The notes beneath the pieces are model-generated. The model made no database searches and was not told the origin of the DNA. It worked only from the letters and a program-made list of their open reading frames with translations. Position numbers and translations under genes: made by a program. Below are positions 9,117-17,363 of a DNA stretch of 64,000 nucleotides, one piece after another. Source of the DNA: Nocardioides conyzicola (GTDB lineage: Bacteria; Actinomycetota; Actinomycetes; Propionibacteriales; Nocardioidaceae); assembly GCF_039543825.1 (NCBI RefSeq), contig NZ_BAABKM010000001.1, positions 434,001 through 498,000 on the forward strand, read 5' to 3'. Each line of letters starts with the position of its first letter. The stretch's first letter is position 1.

Positions 9117-9998
9117 ATGCGATCAGCACAGAGGTCCCGACCGTCCAAGATGGCTACGGCTCTCGCCACGACGGCGGGCATCGTCGCTCTCACGGTGCCG
9201 GCAGGCGGCGCGAGCCAGGCATCGGCTCCCGGCGCCACCACGACAGCGGGTGCGCACCAGGCCGCGCCACGAGCCCAGTCCAAGCCGACCATCGTGCTGG
9301 TGCACGGTGCGTGGGCAGACGGGTCGAGCTGGGCGGCGGTCACCGCACAGCTCCACGCCGCCGGCTACCAGGTCTACGTCGCCGAGAACCCGCTGCGCGG
9401 GGTGAAGTCGGACGCGGCGTACATCAAGTCCTATCTCAGCATGGTCCCCGGTCCCATCGTGCTCGTCGCCCACTCCTACGGCGGCATGGTCATCACCAAG
9501 GCAGCACGTGGGAACAAGAACGTGAAGGCCCTGGTGTACGTCGACGCCTACATCCCGAAGAAGGGTGACAGCGTCGGCTCGCTGACCGGAGCGAAGCCGG
9601 GTTCGTCCCTGGCGGTCGCTGACCCGACAACCGTCTTCACGTTCGCCCCCATCCCCCAGGGAGGCGGGAACGTGGACCTGTTCGTCAAGCAGGACCTCTT
9701 CCCCTCCATCTTCGCCGGCGGTGTCGGCCACCGGAAGGCCGCGGTCCTGGCGTCTGGCCAGCGACCCCTGGCGGCGAGCGCTCTCGACGAGCCTCTCACC
9801 ACGGCACCGGCCTGGAGGTCGATCCCGTCCTGGGTCCTCATCGGCAGCGCTGACAAGGTCATCCCTCCGGCCGAGCAGAAGGTCATGGCGGCGAGGGCGC
9901 ACGCCCACGTGCGCCGCATCGACGCGCCGCACCTCTCGATGGTGTCCAACCCGGGCGTCGTCACGCAGCTCATCAAGCGCGCCGCACGCCACAGCTGA
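9117..9998 (+). CDS. Secreted alpha/beta hydrolase
   Basis: A 293-residue exported alpha/beta hydrolase. The basic N-terminus and hydrophobic stretch to about residue 30 look like a Sec signal peptide, followed by an Ala/Thr/Pro-rich linker and then the catalytic domain from about residue 57. The domain shows VLVHGAWADGSSW, nucleophile Ser120 in VAHSYGGMV, acid GSADKVIPP and His in APHLSMVSNP. This pattern is common in EstC-like esterases of actinobacteria. AAGGA lies 5 nt before ATG 9117. A strong hairpin follows the gene. Confidence 0.85.
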   Translation: MRSAQRSRPSKMATALATTAGIVALTVPAGGASQASAPGATTTAGAHQAAPRAQSKPTIVLVHGAWADGSSWAAVTAQLHAAGYQVYVAENPLRGVKSDAAYIKSYLSMVPGPIVLVAHSYGGMVITKAARGNKNVKALVYVDAYIPKKGDSVGSLTGAKPGSSLAVADPTTVFTFAPIPQGGGNVDLFVKQDLFPSIFAGGVGHRKAAVLASGQRPLAASALDEPLTTAPAWRSIPSWVLIGSADKVIPPAEQKVMAARAHAHVRRIDAPHLSMVSNPGVVTQLIKRAARHS

Positions 9999-10063
9999 CC
10001 GGACGCGGTACGCCGCACCGCAACATCTGTCACCGCATTCGAGGGTCATCACGAGAGGGCAGG

Positions 10064-10101
10064 GGAAGTGCCCGGCGAGACATCTCTCGCCGGGCACTTC
10101 C
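10064..10101 (+). terminator. 17-bp perfect hairpin, probable terminator
   Basis: GGAAGTGCCCGGCGAGA at 10064-10080 pairs perfectly with the segment at 10085-10101 around a CATC loop. It lies 65 nt after the secreted hydrolase and 61 nt before the next gene. There is no U-tract, as is common for actinobacterial hairpin terminators. Confidence 0.7.
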
Positions 10102-10162
10102 AACTCAGCACCAAGCGACAGCACCTCCAGCCGAACACCCATCCTGACGAACGGAGAACGCC

Positions 10163-10411
10163 ATGCTGGAAGACACCGCCCTGCGTCAGCAGATCCATGC
10201 CCTGATCGAGCAGGAGCACTGCCTCCGCGAGAGGTACGACGGACAGCGCATCATCACCCAGGAAGCCGCCTCCCGGCTCAAGGGCATCGAGGTGGAGCTC
10301 GACCGCTGCTGGGACCTGCTGCGCCAGCGCCAGGCCAAGCGGGAGTTCCGCCAGGATCCAGATGTGGCGACGGCTCGAAGCGCCGGCATCGTGGAGAACT
10401 ACCTCCAGTAG
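10163..10411 (+). CDS. DUF2630 family protein
   Basis: An 82-residue hydrophilic helical protein matching the DUF2630 family of actinobacteria. It begins with a segment rich in I-x-x-L-I-x-E-E-x-x-L-R, has the hallmark LDRCWDLLRQRQAKREF and ends in VENYLQ. The family has no established function; members are small and often near stress or redox genes. The start follows ACGGAGAACGCC, which holds a GGAG box with about 7 nt spacing. It converges on the flavoprotein gene, with only 8 bp between the stop codons. Confidence 0.85.
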   Translation: MLEDTALRQQIHALIEQEHCLRERYDGQRIITQEAASRLKGIEVELDRCWDLLRQRQAKREFRQDPDVATARSAGIVENYLQ

Positions 10412-10419
10412 GTCGTGCG

Positions 10420-12078
10420 CTACACACGCAGGCCGATCGCCGAGTGCACGGACCGAATAGCGCTGGCTCCTTCTCCCACAGCTGCTGCCACGCGCTTCAT
10501 CGACCCGACCCGGACGTCGCCTGCAGCGAACACTGCCGGGACGCTGGTCTCGAACGGCAGCGGCTGGCGTCCGAGGACGGTCCAGATCGGGAGCAGGTCA
10601 CCAGCCTCGAGCTGTGCGCCGGTACGGATGAACCCGTCACCGTCCAGCGAGATCCCGTCCAACCACTCAGTCGCCGGGTCGGCACCGATCAGGCTGAACA
10701 GTCCGACACACGGGCGCTCGACCCGGTCGACGCCATCGACGCCCGAGCTCGCCAGCGAGATCGACTCGAGCACGCCGTCGCCGGCCACGCCCACCACGGT
10801 GGTGCCGACTCGGATCTCCACCCTCGGGTCATGGCGGAGACGATCGATGAGGTAGGCCGACATCCCGGCCCCGATGTCGTGCCCTCGGATCACGAGTGTC
10901 ACCGGCGAGCCGCGCTGCGCCAGGAACAGGGCCGCTTGCCCTGCCGAGTTTGCGCCGCCGACGACAGCGACGGGCCGGCCGGCGCACGCTTGCGCCTCTA
11001 TCTCGGTCGCCGCGTAGTAGATCCCCGCACCTTCGTAGTCCTTCCAGCCGGGGACAGGCAGGGCCCGATACTTCGCGCCGGTTGCGATGACGGCTGCCCG
11101 AGTGTCGATCTCGGTACCGTCGGCGAGCTGGACGCACAGGTGCCCGCCGGTCGGGTGGATCCTGACGACCTCGCAGGGGCTGGAGAGCTCGGCACCGAAC
11201 TTCATCGCCTGGAGCGCTGCCCGCTGGGTGAGGTCGTACCCGCTGACGCCCGACGGGAAGCCGAGGTAGTTCTCGATCCGCGAGCTCGCTGCTGCCTGGC
11301 CGCCGATCCCCACCCGATCCACCAGCAGGGTGGTCAAGCCCTCAGACGCCCCGTAGACCGCTGCTGCCAAGCCGGCCGGTCCGGAGCCGATGACGAGGAG
11401 GTCGCGAATGGTTCCCGTCGTCGATCGGTAGGAGAGCCCGATCGCTTCCGCCAACGATCCGGGCTGTGCGCGACGCAGGACACGGTCTCGGAGGACGACG
11501 GCTGGCAGGTCGGCAGCGCCGAGCGGGACCAGGTCCATCACGGCTCTACCGGGGAGGGTGTCGACATCGAGCCATACGTGCGGCAGCCGCTGTCGGGCCG
11601 CGAACGTCCGCAACGCCAGCGCCTCCGCCGACATACCGCTTCCGATGATCTCGATGCTGCGGGCGGCCGGACTCTCACGCAACGAGTCGCGGCGCCACAA
11701 GAAGGTGCGCAGGAGGACGTCGGAGACCTCTGGATCGTCGGCCATCAGACGTCTGAACTGGTCGGGTGCGATCCGGTGAATGCGACCTGCTTCCACGACG
11801 CGAGCAGTCAGGTAGACCGCCTGCCCGGTCAGGAGGTTGAGCTCGCCCAGGAAGCCTCCGGCACCGTAGGACGCGATGGGCGCTTCCGGTTCGTCACGGG
11901 TGGGCGGGCTGACGATGTCGATGCGTCCGGACTCGATCACGATGAGGTCGTAGCCGGGATCGCCGGGGCGGAAGACGACGTCTCCGACGCGGACCTCCTG
12001 GGCGACCCCGTACGAGACCAGACGCTCGAACTGGGGCCCGGTCAGCTGCCGCACGGCCTCACCCGGAACGTCCTTCAT
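10420..12078 (-). CDS. Cyclic-nucleotide-binding-domain thioredoxin-reductase-like flavoprotein
   Basis: A 552-residue protein. Residues about 1-130 form a cNMP-binding/Crp-type beta-roll (GDVVFRPGDPGYDLIVIESGRIDIV, then GGFLGELNLLTGQ). A linker follows, then an FAD/NAD(P)-binding thioredoxin reductase fold: FAD motif GSGPAGLAAAVYGASEG, NADPH motif VVGGANSAGQAA and the terminal FAD motif VFAAGDVR. The usual CxxC redox centre is replaced by a YYAATEIEAQAC segment, so classical thioredoxin reduction is unlikely; other cNMP-TrxR fusions share this feature. ATG 12078 is preceded by GGGCAGG. It is divergent from the TetR fusion gene. Confidence 0.85.
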   Translation of the reverse strand: MKDVPGEAVRQLTGPQFERLVSYGVAQEVRVGDVVFRPGDPGYDLIVIESGRIDIVSPPTRDEPEAPIASYGAGGFLGELNLLTGQAVYLTARVVEAGRIHRIAPDQFRRLMADDPEVSDVLLRTFLWRRDSLRESPAARSIEIIGSGMSAEALALRTFAARQRLPHVWLDVDTLPGRAVMDLVPLGAADLPAVVLRDRVLRRAQPGSLAEAIGLSYRSTTGTIRDLLVIGSGPAGLAAAVYGASEGLTTLLVDRVGIGGQAAASSRIENYLGFPSGVSGYDLTQRAALQAMKFGAELSSPCEVVRIHPTGGHLCVQLADGTEIDTRAAVIATGAKYRALPVPGWKDYEGAGIYYAATEIEAQACAGRPVAVVGGANSAGQAALFLAQRGSPVTLVIRGHDIGAGMSAYLIDRLRHDPRVEIRVGTTVVGVAGDGVLESISLASSGVDGVDRVERPCVGLFSLIGADPATEWLDGISLDGDGFIRTGAQLEAGDLLPIWTVLGRQPLPFETSVPAVFAAGDVRVGSMKRVAAAVGEGASAIRSVHSAIGLRV

Positions 12079-12306
12079 CGACCTGCCCCGATTCTGCCGA
12101 CGGTGAGGAGATCTGGGCTCTCCTCCTGTCCGACCGTACGGGCTCGACACCGAGGGGAACGGCCCGGTGACCGGCGCCGTGCACACCCCACAGATGACAC
12201 TGCACGCTCCGACGAACCTTCGCCGTGACCGAGGAGGCGAGACGTAGCAGGATGCGCAGAGGTCGACTTGCAATTAGGCATCAAACGACAACTTGGGGGG
12301 ATGAGC

Positions 12307-13797
12307 ATGCCGGCAAGGGCCCCCTCCAGCCGCAACCTCGCCGTAGAGCGAATGGATGCGAACAGCCGACGCGACGCCATTCTCGAGGCAGCCATCCGCG
12401 TGTTCGCGAAGGGAGGGTTCCACGGGACCACGACAGACGCCGTGGCCAGGGAGGCCGGCGTCTCTCAGTCGTACGTCGTCCGCCTCTTCGGCAGCAAGCT
12501 CACCCTGTTCCTCGAGGTGGTCGAGCTCGCGATGGACCGGGTGCATGCCACCTTCGTCGGCGCGATCGCCTCCCGAGCCTTCGACCCGAGAGCCCAGATG
12601 TCGTGGCAACGCCTGAGGGTCGCCTACGCCGCGCTGGTCGCTGACCGGCACCTGCTGATGCTGCTGATGCACGCCTTCTCGGCATCGTCCATCGACGAGG
12701 TCTCTGCCGTGTGTCGAAGGTGTCTCGGCAGGATCTACACCACCTTGGCCGCGACCGGCGCCACCGACGAGCAGGTCCGGGACTTTCTGGCGCGCGGAAT
12801 GCTGCTCAAGGTCATGGTCGCTGTCGGTGCACCGGAACACCTCGACGACGAGACGCCCCTCGCACCCCTCACCGCCTTCACGCTCGGCCAACCGTCCGAC
12901 CCCAAGAATCACGAGGCCAAGATGTCCGCCGCCACTGCCAGTCCCGTACCTGCTACTCGACTCCGTGACGACCTGCCGGTCGGGACCCAGCTCACCGTCC
13001 TCGTCGTCCACGCCCACCCCGACGACGAGGCAAGCCAGACAGGCGGAACGCTGGCGCGGTACGCCGCAGAGGGGCACCGGGTCGTCCTGGTCACCTGCAC
13101 CGACGGACGCATGGGCGACACGGATGCAGGCATCAAACCTGGGAGTCCGGGCCATGAGCCGCGGGCTGTCGCTCGCGTCCGAATGGCGGAACTGGCGCAG
13201 TCAACCGCTGCACTCGGAGTCGGCGAGGTCATGTCGCTCGGCTACGAGGACTCTGGAATGCCGGTCGATGCCGCGGAGATCCTGCCTACGGCGTTCAGCC
13301 AGCTTCCACTGGCCCCTCTCGTCAGCCGCATGGTCGACCTGATGAACCTGGTCCAACCCGACGTCGTGGTGACCTACCCGGCCAACGGCCTGTCGGGGCA
13401 CCCAGACCACATCCGCACGCACGAGGTGACCGTCGCGGCATGCCGGAGCTACACCGCATCTGCCCAGGGCCGCGACCCGTCTTCGGGCGGACCTTGGCTG
13501 TACTTCATCGCCATCTCCCGGAGCGGGCTCGTGAGGCTCCATGACACCGTCCGAAGCGCGGGATATGAAGGATGGCTGCCCCCGCTCGAGCTCGGGACGG
13601 TCGACGAGGACATCACCACGGCGATCGACGTCCGCAGCTTCCGGGAGCAGAAACGGCAGGCCCTCGAATCGCACACCAGCCAGGCGGATGCGCGTGCACT
13701 GCTGCAGCTGTTCTCGATGCCGGGCGGCCTGGGAGACAACGAGTACTTCATTCACGTCGACGCTGACGCGGACGACAACGCTGTTCGCTCACCCTGA
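12307..13797 (+). CDS. TetR-type regulator fused to PIG-L/LmbE family deacetylase
   Basis: One open frame of 496 residues. Residues about 21-67 are a TetR helix-turn-helix (ILEAAIRVFAKGGFHGTTTD, then VSQSYVVRLFGSK), followed by a helical ligand domain to about 200. From about 229 a PIG-L/MshB-like N-acetylglucosaminyl deacetylase domain begins, with zinc motif AHPDDE (236-241) and a second ligand set in GHPDHIRTHE. No stop separates the domains. An internal ATG at 12922 (residue 206), with GAGG 5 nt upstream, could allow separate production of the enzyme. ATG 12307 is chosen because GGGGGG lies 6 nt before it. The fusion is unusual; a lost TetR stop codon is an alternative. Confidence 0.8.
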   Translation: MPARAPSSRNLAVERMDANSRRDAILEAAIRVFAKGGFHGTTTDAVAREAGVSQSYVVRLFGSKLTLFLEVVELAMDRVHATFVGAIASRAFDPRAQMSWQRLRVAYAALVADRHLLMLLMHAFSASSIDEVSAVCRRCLGRIYTTLAATGATDEQVRDFLARGMLLKVMVAVGAPEHLDDETPLAPLTAFTLGQPSDPKNHEAKMSAATASPVPATRLRDDLPVGTQLTVLVVHAHPDDEASQTGGTLARYAAEGHRVVLVTCTDGRMGDTDAGIKPGSPGHEPRAVARVRMAELAQSTAALGVGEVMSLGYEDSGMPVDAAEILPTAFSQLPLAPLVSRMVDLMNLVQPDVVVTYPANGLSGHPDHIRTHEVTVAACRSYTASAQGRDPSSGGPWLYFIAISRSGLVRLHDTVRSAGYEGWLPPLELGTVDEDITTAIDVRSFREQKRQALESHTSQADARALLQLFSMPGGLGDNEYFIHVDADADDNAVRSP

Positions 13798-13907
13798 CTC
13801 CCGACCCGGGCGCCGCGCCCACAGGGTGCAGCACGCCAGGCTGACCCTCGAGCAGGCGTGGACGCTGAACCAACCGGGTACCGGACGGGTGGTCCGGCAA
13901 CACTTCT

Positions 13908-13929
13908 GCACACCCCAGTGAGGGTGTGC
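13908..13929 (+). terminator. Short hairpin after the TetR-deacetylase gene
   Basis: GCACACCC (13908-13915) pairs with GGGTGTGC (13922-13929) around a 6-nt loop, in the 178-nt gap before the BldC-type gene. There is no U-tract. It is a plausible but weak terminator. Confidence 0.4.
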
Positions 13930-13975
13930 GCTCAGGAATGTGTCTCGGCGGGGCCACGACATCAGGGAAGGCATC

Positions 13976-14800
13976 ATGCCGACCAAGTCCGACCAGTCCA
14001 CCGCCCGACTCCTCTCACCGGGTGAGGTTGCGTCGATGCTCTACGTGCATCCGCGGACCGTGACCCGGTGGGCCGGGTCCGGGAAGATCACGTCCGTCCT
14101 CACCCCCGGCGGGCACCGTCGCTTCGCGCTGTCAGAGGTGCTGCGCCTCATGGCTGGAACCGGGACCAGTGGTGACGGTGCGACGACGTACGCCCAGGTC
14201 ATCGGCGCTGCCGCCATGGACGTCGCGGCCTGTGAAGCCGCTCTGACCGCGACCCGAGCAGCAGCAGCAGCCGTTGCGGCGGAAGTGCTCACCGCCGACG
14301 CTGCCGTTCGGGCGCGACGCTCGCGGCAGTCGGCTGCACGTGACGCTGACGAGATCGTCGCCACCGAGGCCGGACGCAACGTCATCGAGGCCCGTAGGCG
14401 CTCGGACATCGCCGCCGCGCGCGTGCATGAAGCTGCCGTTGCTGCCGCCAGAGTTGCGCACGAGCGCGCCCACCCCGATGACCCCGCGGCCGTCGCGCTC
14501 GCCTCGGAGACTGCCCTCATCGTGGAGCAGGCCGCCGCCCTGGTGGCTGCAGAGACCAAGGCGCTCGCGGATTCGGTTGCTGTTGACGTCGCGACGACGG
14601 CCGAGCTCATTGCCGCCAACCGGATCGCGTCCGAAGCGGTCATCGAGGCCGAGGTCGAGGCAACCGCCGCCGCCCTTGCAGCCCTGACCGCCGAGGCCGC
14701 GAGAGAGGCCGATCTGTCCGCGGCCGACGCTCACGAGCACCTCGAGGAGCTCCAGCTGACGACGCCCAAGACCACTGCGGAGGCCACACCCGACGCGTAA
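13976..14800 (+). CDS. BldC/MerR-type DNA-binding protein with alanine-rich coiled-coil tail
   Basis: A 274-residue protein. Residues about 11-62 (LLSPGEVASMLYVHPRTVTR, then WAGSGKITSV and GGHRRF) match BldC, the small MerR-like DNA-binding protein of actinobacteria that is normally about 70 residues. The remaining 210 residues are very rich in Ala, Glu, Arg and Val with heptad-like spacing, predicting a long coiled coil. Part of the tail (roughly 85-240) repeats AAxxAA-type blocks. GGGAAGG lies 5 nt before ATG 13976. It converges with the metalloprotease gene, 12 bp apart. The tail may drive oligomerisation on DNA; its role is unknown. Confidence 0.8.
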   Translation: MPTKSDQSTARLLSPGEVASMLYVHPRTVTRWAGSGKITSVLTPGGHRRFALSEVLRLMAGTGTSGDGATTYAQVIGAAAMDVAACEAALTATRAAAAAVAAEVLTADAAVRARRSRQSAARDADEIVATEAGRNVIEARRRSDIAAARVHEAAVAAARVAHERAHPDDPAAVALASETALIVEQAAALVAAETKALADSVAVDVATTAELIAANRIASEAVIEAEVEATAAALAALTAEAAREADLSAADAHEHLEELQLTTPKTTAEATPDA

Positions 14801-14812
14801 CAGGTCCAGGTG

Positions 14813-15862
14813 TCAGCGGGCGCCGGCGCTGTTGCACCCGCGCGCGGCTCCCAGCAGAGCGAGTCCGGCGAGGTCGCCGGCACCGTAGTGTGCGTCGGCG
14901 GTGCGCTGCATCGTCGGGTACATGATCTGTCGCTTGTCGCTGACGTGGTCGAGCCCGACGATGTGGCCCACCTCGTGGAGGTAGAGCTGCCTGGTCAGGC
15001 GGCGCTGCTCCGACCTGGCCGAGCTCATCCGTTGGGTGGCGTCGAAGACGGCCTGGCCGTCGTACAGCTCCGTGACGCCGCCGGCACTGGCCCACACGGC
15101 GCCACCGCGACCAGCGGTCGACCCGGCCAAGACCGAGGCGCTCCTGGGGGTCGACCAGGCAAGGACGATGTCGGCGTTCGTCGGGTGCGTGGTCGTCTTG
15201 TTCGCGAACGGGACGTAGGTGGTGGTGCCGACGTAGGTGAACCGCAGACCGGTAGCAGCGGACACCTGGGCGAAGACGTTCTTCAGGTCGGCGCGCGACC
15301 CGGCAGGCATGAGGTGGGTGTTGAGGCGGTACGTGATGGGCTGGCACGGGTTCCACCGCACATCCGCACCGGCGGCGAGGTCGTAGGCCGTGCCTGGTCG
15401 CACCTTCGTCTTCCGGGTGACCCGCAGGGTGCCCGTGTTCGTGGAGGTCGCCGCGGCGGATGTGTCCGTCGCAGGGACGTAGACGCGCAGCGTCTGCTTC
15501 GCCACCCACCAGGTCGGCGCCGCGACCCGGAACGTGCCGCTGGCCTTGGTGCGAGTTGCCGTGAGTGCCACCCAGGTCCCGTTCGCACCCCGGGACTGGA
15601 CCTGGACGAGCCGCCCGCCCGCTGCGGCCCCGGTGACACGACCGGTGATGACCTCCTCAGCGCCGGCCGTCACCCGGGTGACCTTCGCCGGCTTGGAGGG
15701 GAACGTCGCCGTCACGGTGGTCGTGCCCTCGGCCGTCTCGCTGGCCGCCGGAGCAACCAGGCCCGTCGTCAGGACTGCGGCGGCAACGGTTGCGGCGACG
15801 GCGACCCTGGAGGCACAACCGGTGAGCCGGCCCCGCGTGGACCTGGAGAGGCTGCTGGTCAT
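14813..15862 (-). CDS. Secreted matrixin-like (metzincin) zinc metalloprotease
   Basis: A 349-residue exported protein. An Arg-rich N-terminus and hydrophobic core (about 20-40, ending near APAAS) form a signal peptide. A beta-rich region of about 110 residues follows, then a catalytic domain containing HEVGHIVGLDHVSD (His296, Glu297, His300, His306), the metzincin zinc motif, and the downstream Met-turn IMYPTM. Metzincins are extracellular endopeptidases. GAAGGG lies 8 nt before ATG 15862; an in-frame ATG at 15880 is less well supported. It is divergent from the ice-binding protein operon. Confidence 0.8.
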   Translation of the reverse strand: MTSSLSRSTRGRLTGCASRVAVAATVAAAVLTTGLVAPAASETAEGTTTVTATFPSKPAKVTRVTAGAEEVITGRVTGAAAGGRLVQVQSRGANGTWVALTATRTKASGTFRVAAPTWWVAKQTLRVYVPATDTSAAATSTNTGTLRVTRKTKVRPGTAYDLAAGADVRWNPCQPITYRLNTHLMPAGSRADLKNVFAQVSAATGLRFTYVGTTTYVPFANKTTTHPTNADIVLAWSTPRSASVLAGSTAGRGGAVWASAGGVTELYDGQAVFDATQRMSSARSEQRRLTRQLYLHEVGHIVGLDHVSDKRQIMYPTMQRTADAHYGAGDLAGLALLGAARGCNSAGAR

Positions 15863-16301
15863 GGGTCGTGCCCTTCGCATCGGGCACGAGCCGGTCCGGA
15901 CACCCGCACGGTGTGGCGGGTCCGACGCAGCAAGTCACTGACGGGTACCTCGACGTCCGTAGAAGAGATGTCATGACGCTAGAGCTGCGTGCTGCACAGC
16001 GGTGCCACGGGAGATCCACAGGAGAGCCATCGTTGGGCCACGAAATCCGCAGGCCGGATACTGGCTCGACGGGTCCAGGCGGCTGATGTTGTCCGGTTCT
16101 TGTCGCATTCTGGCGACGGTTACGGCCAACCGCGGCGACAGGGAGGACACATCACGGTCGGACAGCAGGTTTTTCTCTCGACGGCAAGGTCAACACCCCG
16201 GTCCGGGGTTACGTTCCAACGACCACTCACCACCCCGGACTTCGTTGGCATTCGGACCACAGGCTGTGACGCCTCCGGGGAATCTCACTCTCGGAGACTT
16301 C
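15863..16301. other. 439-bp divergent intergenic region, possibly structured leader
   Basis: No gene is seen here. The part nearest the ice-binding protein gene contains two potential hairpins. One is ACCCCG/CGGGGT around GTC (16195-16209); the other is CCAACG/CGTTGG spanning 16216-16248. A pyrimidine-rich TTTTTCTCTC lies just upstream at about 16170. The Shine-Dalgarno GGAG for the next gene is at 16293-16296. The region must hold promoters for both flanking genes, but I cannot assign them. It does not match a riboswitch class that I recognise. Confidence 0.5.
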
Positions 16302-17363
16302 ATGAGATTGCGTCACCTTGCCCTCATCCCTGGTGCGGCCGTGGCCACTGCCGCCGTCCTGGTGCTTGCCATGAACGGCCCAGCTGTGGCCGCCCAGCCG
16401 CAGGTGGGGCTCGGGACCGCGACCCCGTTCGCGGTCCTGGCCGGGTCGACCGTCACGAACACCGGTCCGTCCGTCATCTCTGGGTCCGTCGGCGTCAGCC
16501 CCGGCCAAGCCGTGGTCGGGTTCCCACCCGGCCTGGTGAACAACGGCACCATCCACGCCGCAGACGCCGTCGCGCTCCAGGCGAAGAACGACCTGGTGAC
16601 CGCGTACAACGACGCCGCCGGCCGCGGCCCGGTCGTCGACAAGACCAGCCAGAACCTCGGCGGCCAGACTCTCGTCCCTGGCGTCTACGCCGCAGCATCC
16701 GCGATGGCCCTGACGGGCACCGTCACCCTCGACGCCGGCGGCGACCCGGACGCCGTGTTCGTGTTCCAGGCCGGCTCCACACTGAACACGGCCAGCAGCA
16801 GCCGCGTCGCACTCATCGGCGGCGCCCAGGCGTGCCACGTGTTCTGGCAGGTCGGCAGCTCCGCCACGCTGGGAACCACGACCCGGTTCGTCGGGTCCAT
16901 CCTCGCCCTGACGTCCATCACCCTGCTCACGGGCGCCGACGTCACCGGCCGGGTCCTGGCCCGCAACGGCGCCGTCACCCTCGACACGAACACCATCACT
17001 CGCCCTGGCTGCACGGCTCCCGTCGCGCCGACCGCCAGCCCCACGCCCACCGGCACCCCCACTGGCACCCCCACGACCGGCCCGAGCGCCACCGCAACGC
17101 CGACGACAGGTCCGGGCACGACCGCTGCGCCCACGACTGGAACACCGACGGCCGGGACCGCCCCGACCGCCCCGGCCTCGCCTCCCACATCCGGCGGCAC
17201 CATCGGCGGTCCCGGTGGTGGCGGCGGGATCCCGACCGGCCACCCGCACACCGGCGCCCAGTCGGGGGTGCCCCCCACCGGCGGATGGCTCGTCGCGGGC
17301 ATCCTGTGCCTCGCAGGGGCCGGCACGGCTGCGGTTCGCAGCTCTACTCGTCGACGGTCGTGA
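16302..17363 (+). CDS. DUF3494 ice-binding-like surface protein with C-terminal sorting signal
   Basis: A 353-residue exported protein. A signal peptide (about 1-32) precedes an ice-binding/DUF3494 domain (about 36-232): LAGSTVTNTGPSVISGSVGV, GTIHAAD, LGGQTLVPGVY, DAVFVFQAGSTLNT, a later SILALTSITLLTG and GRVLARNGAVTLDTN. A Pro/Thr-rich wall-spanning linker follows. The C-terminus carries VPPTGG (323-328), a hydrophobic helix and a basic tail RRRS, the arrangement of a sortase substrate but with a variant of LPxTG. GGAG lies 5 nt before ATG 16302. The next gene, overlapping by 4 nt, is a sortase, so this is probably its substrate. Confidence 0.85.
   Translation: MRLRHLALIPGAAVATAAVLVLAMNGPAVAAQPQVGLGTATPFAVLAGSTVTNTGPSVISGSVGVSPGQAVVGFPPGLVNNGTIHAADAVALQAKNDLVTAYNDAAGRGPVVDKTSQNLGGQTLVPGVYAAASAMALTGTVTLDAGGDPDAVFVFQAGSTLNTASSSRVALIGGAQACHVFWQVGSSATLGTTTRFVGSILALTSITLLTGADVTGRVLARNGAVTLDTNTITRPGCTAPVAPTASPTPTGTPTGTPTTGPSATATPTTGPGTTAAPTTGTPTAGTAPTAPASPPTSGGTIGGPGGGGGIPTGHPHTGAQSGVPPTGGWLVAGILCLAGAGTAAVRSSTRRRS

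Noticed and set aside
9721-12228. Plus-strand 835-codon open frame across the flavoprotein gene
   Set aside because: It is antisense to a clear FAD/NADPH flavoprotein and crosses the secreted hydrolase 3' end and DUF2630. Its composition is that of a shadow frame.
16170-16300. c-di-GMP or c-di-AMP riboswitch before the ice-binding protein gene
   Set aside because: Hairpins are present, but I could not find the conserved core sequences of the GEMM or ydaO classes. Left as an unassigned possible structured leader.
17030-17200. Tandem repeat or CRISPR-like array
   Set aside because: The repetition is in-frame Pro/Thr/Gly coding sequence of the ice-binding protein's wall-spanning linker, with no regular spacers.
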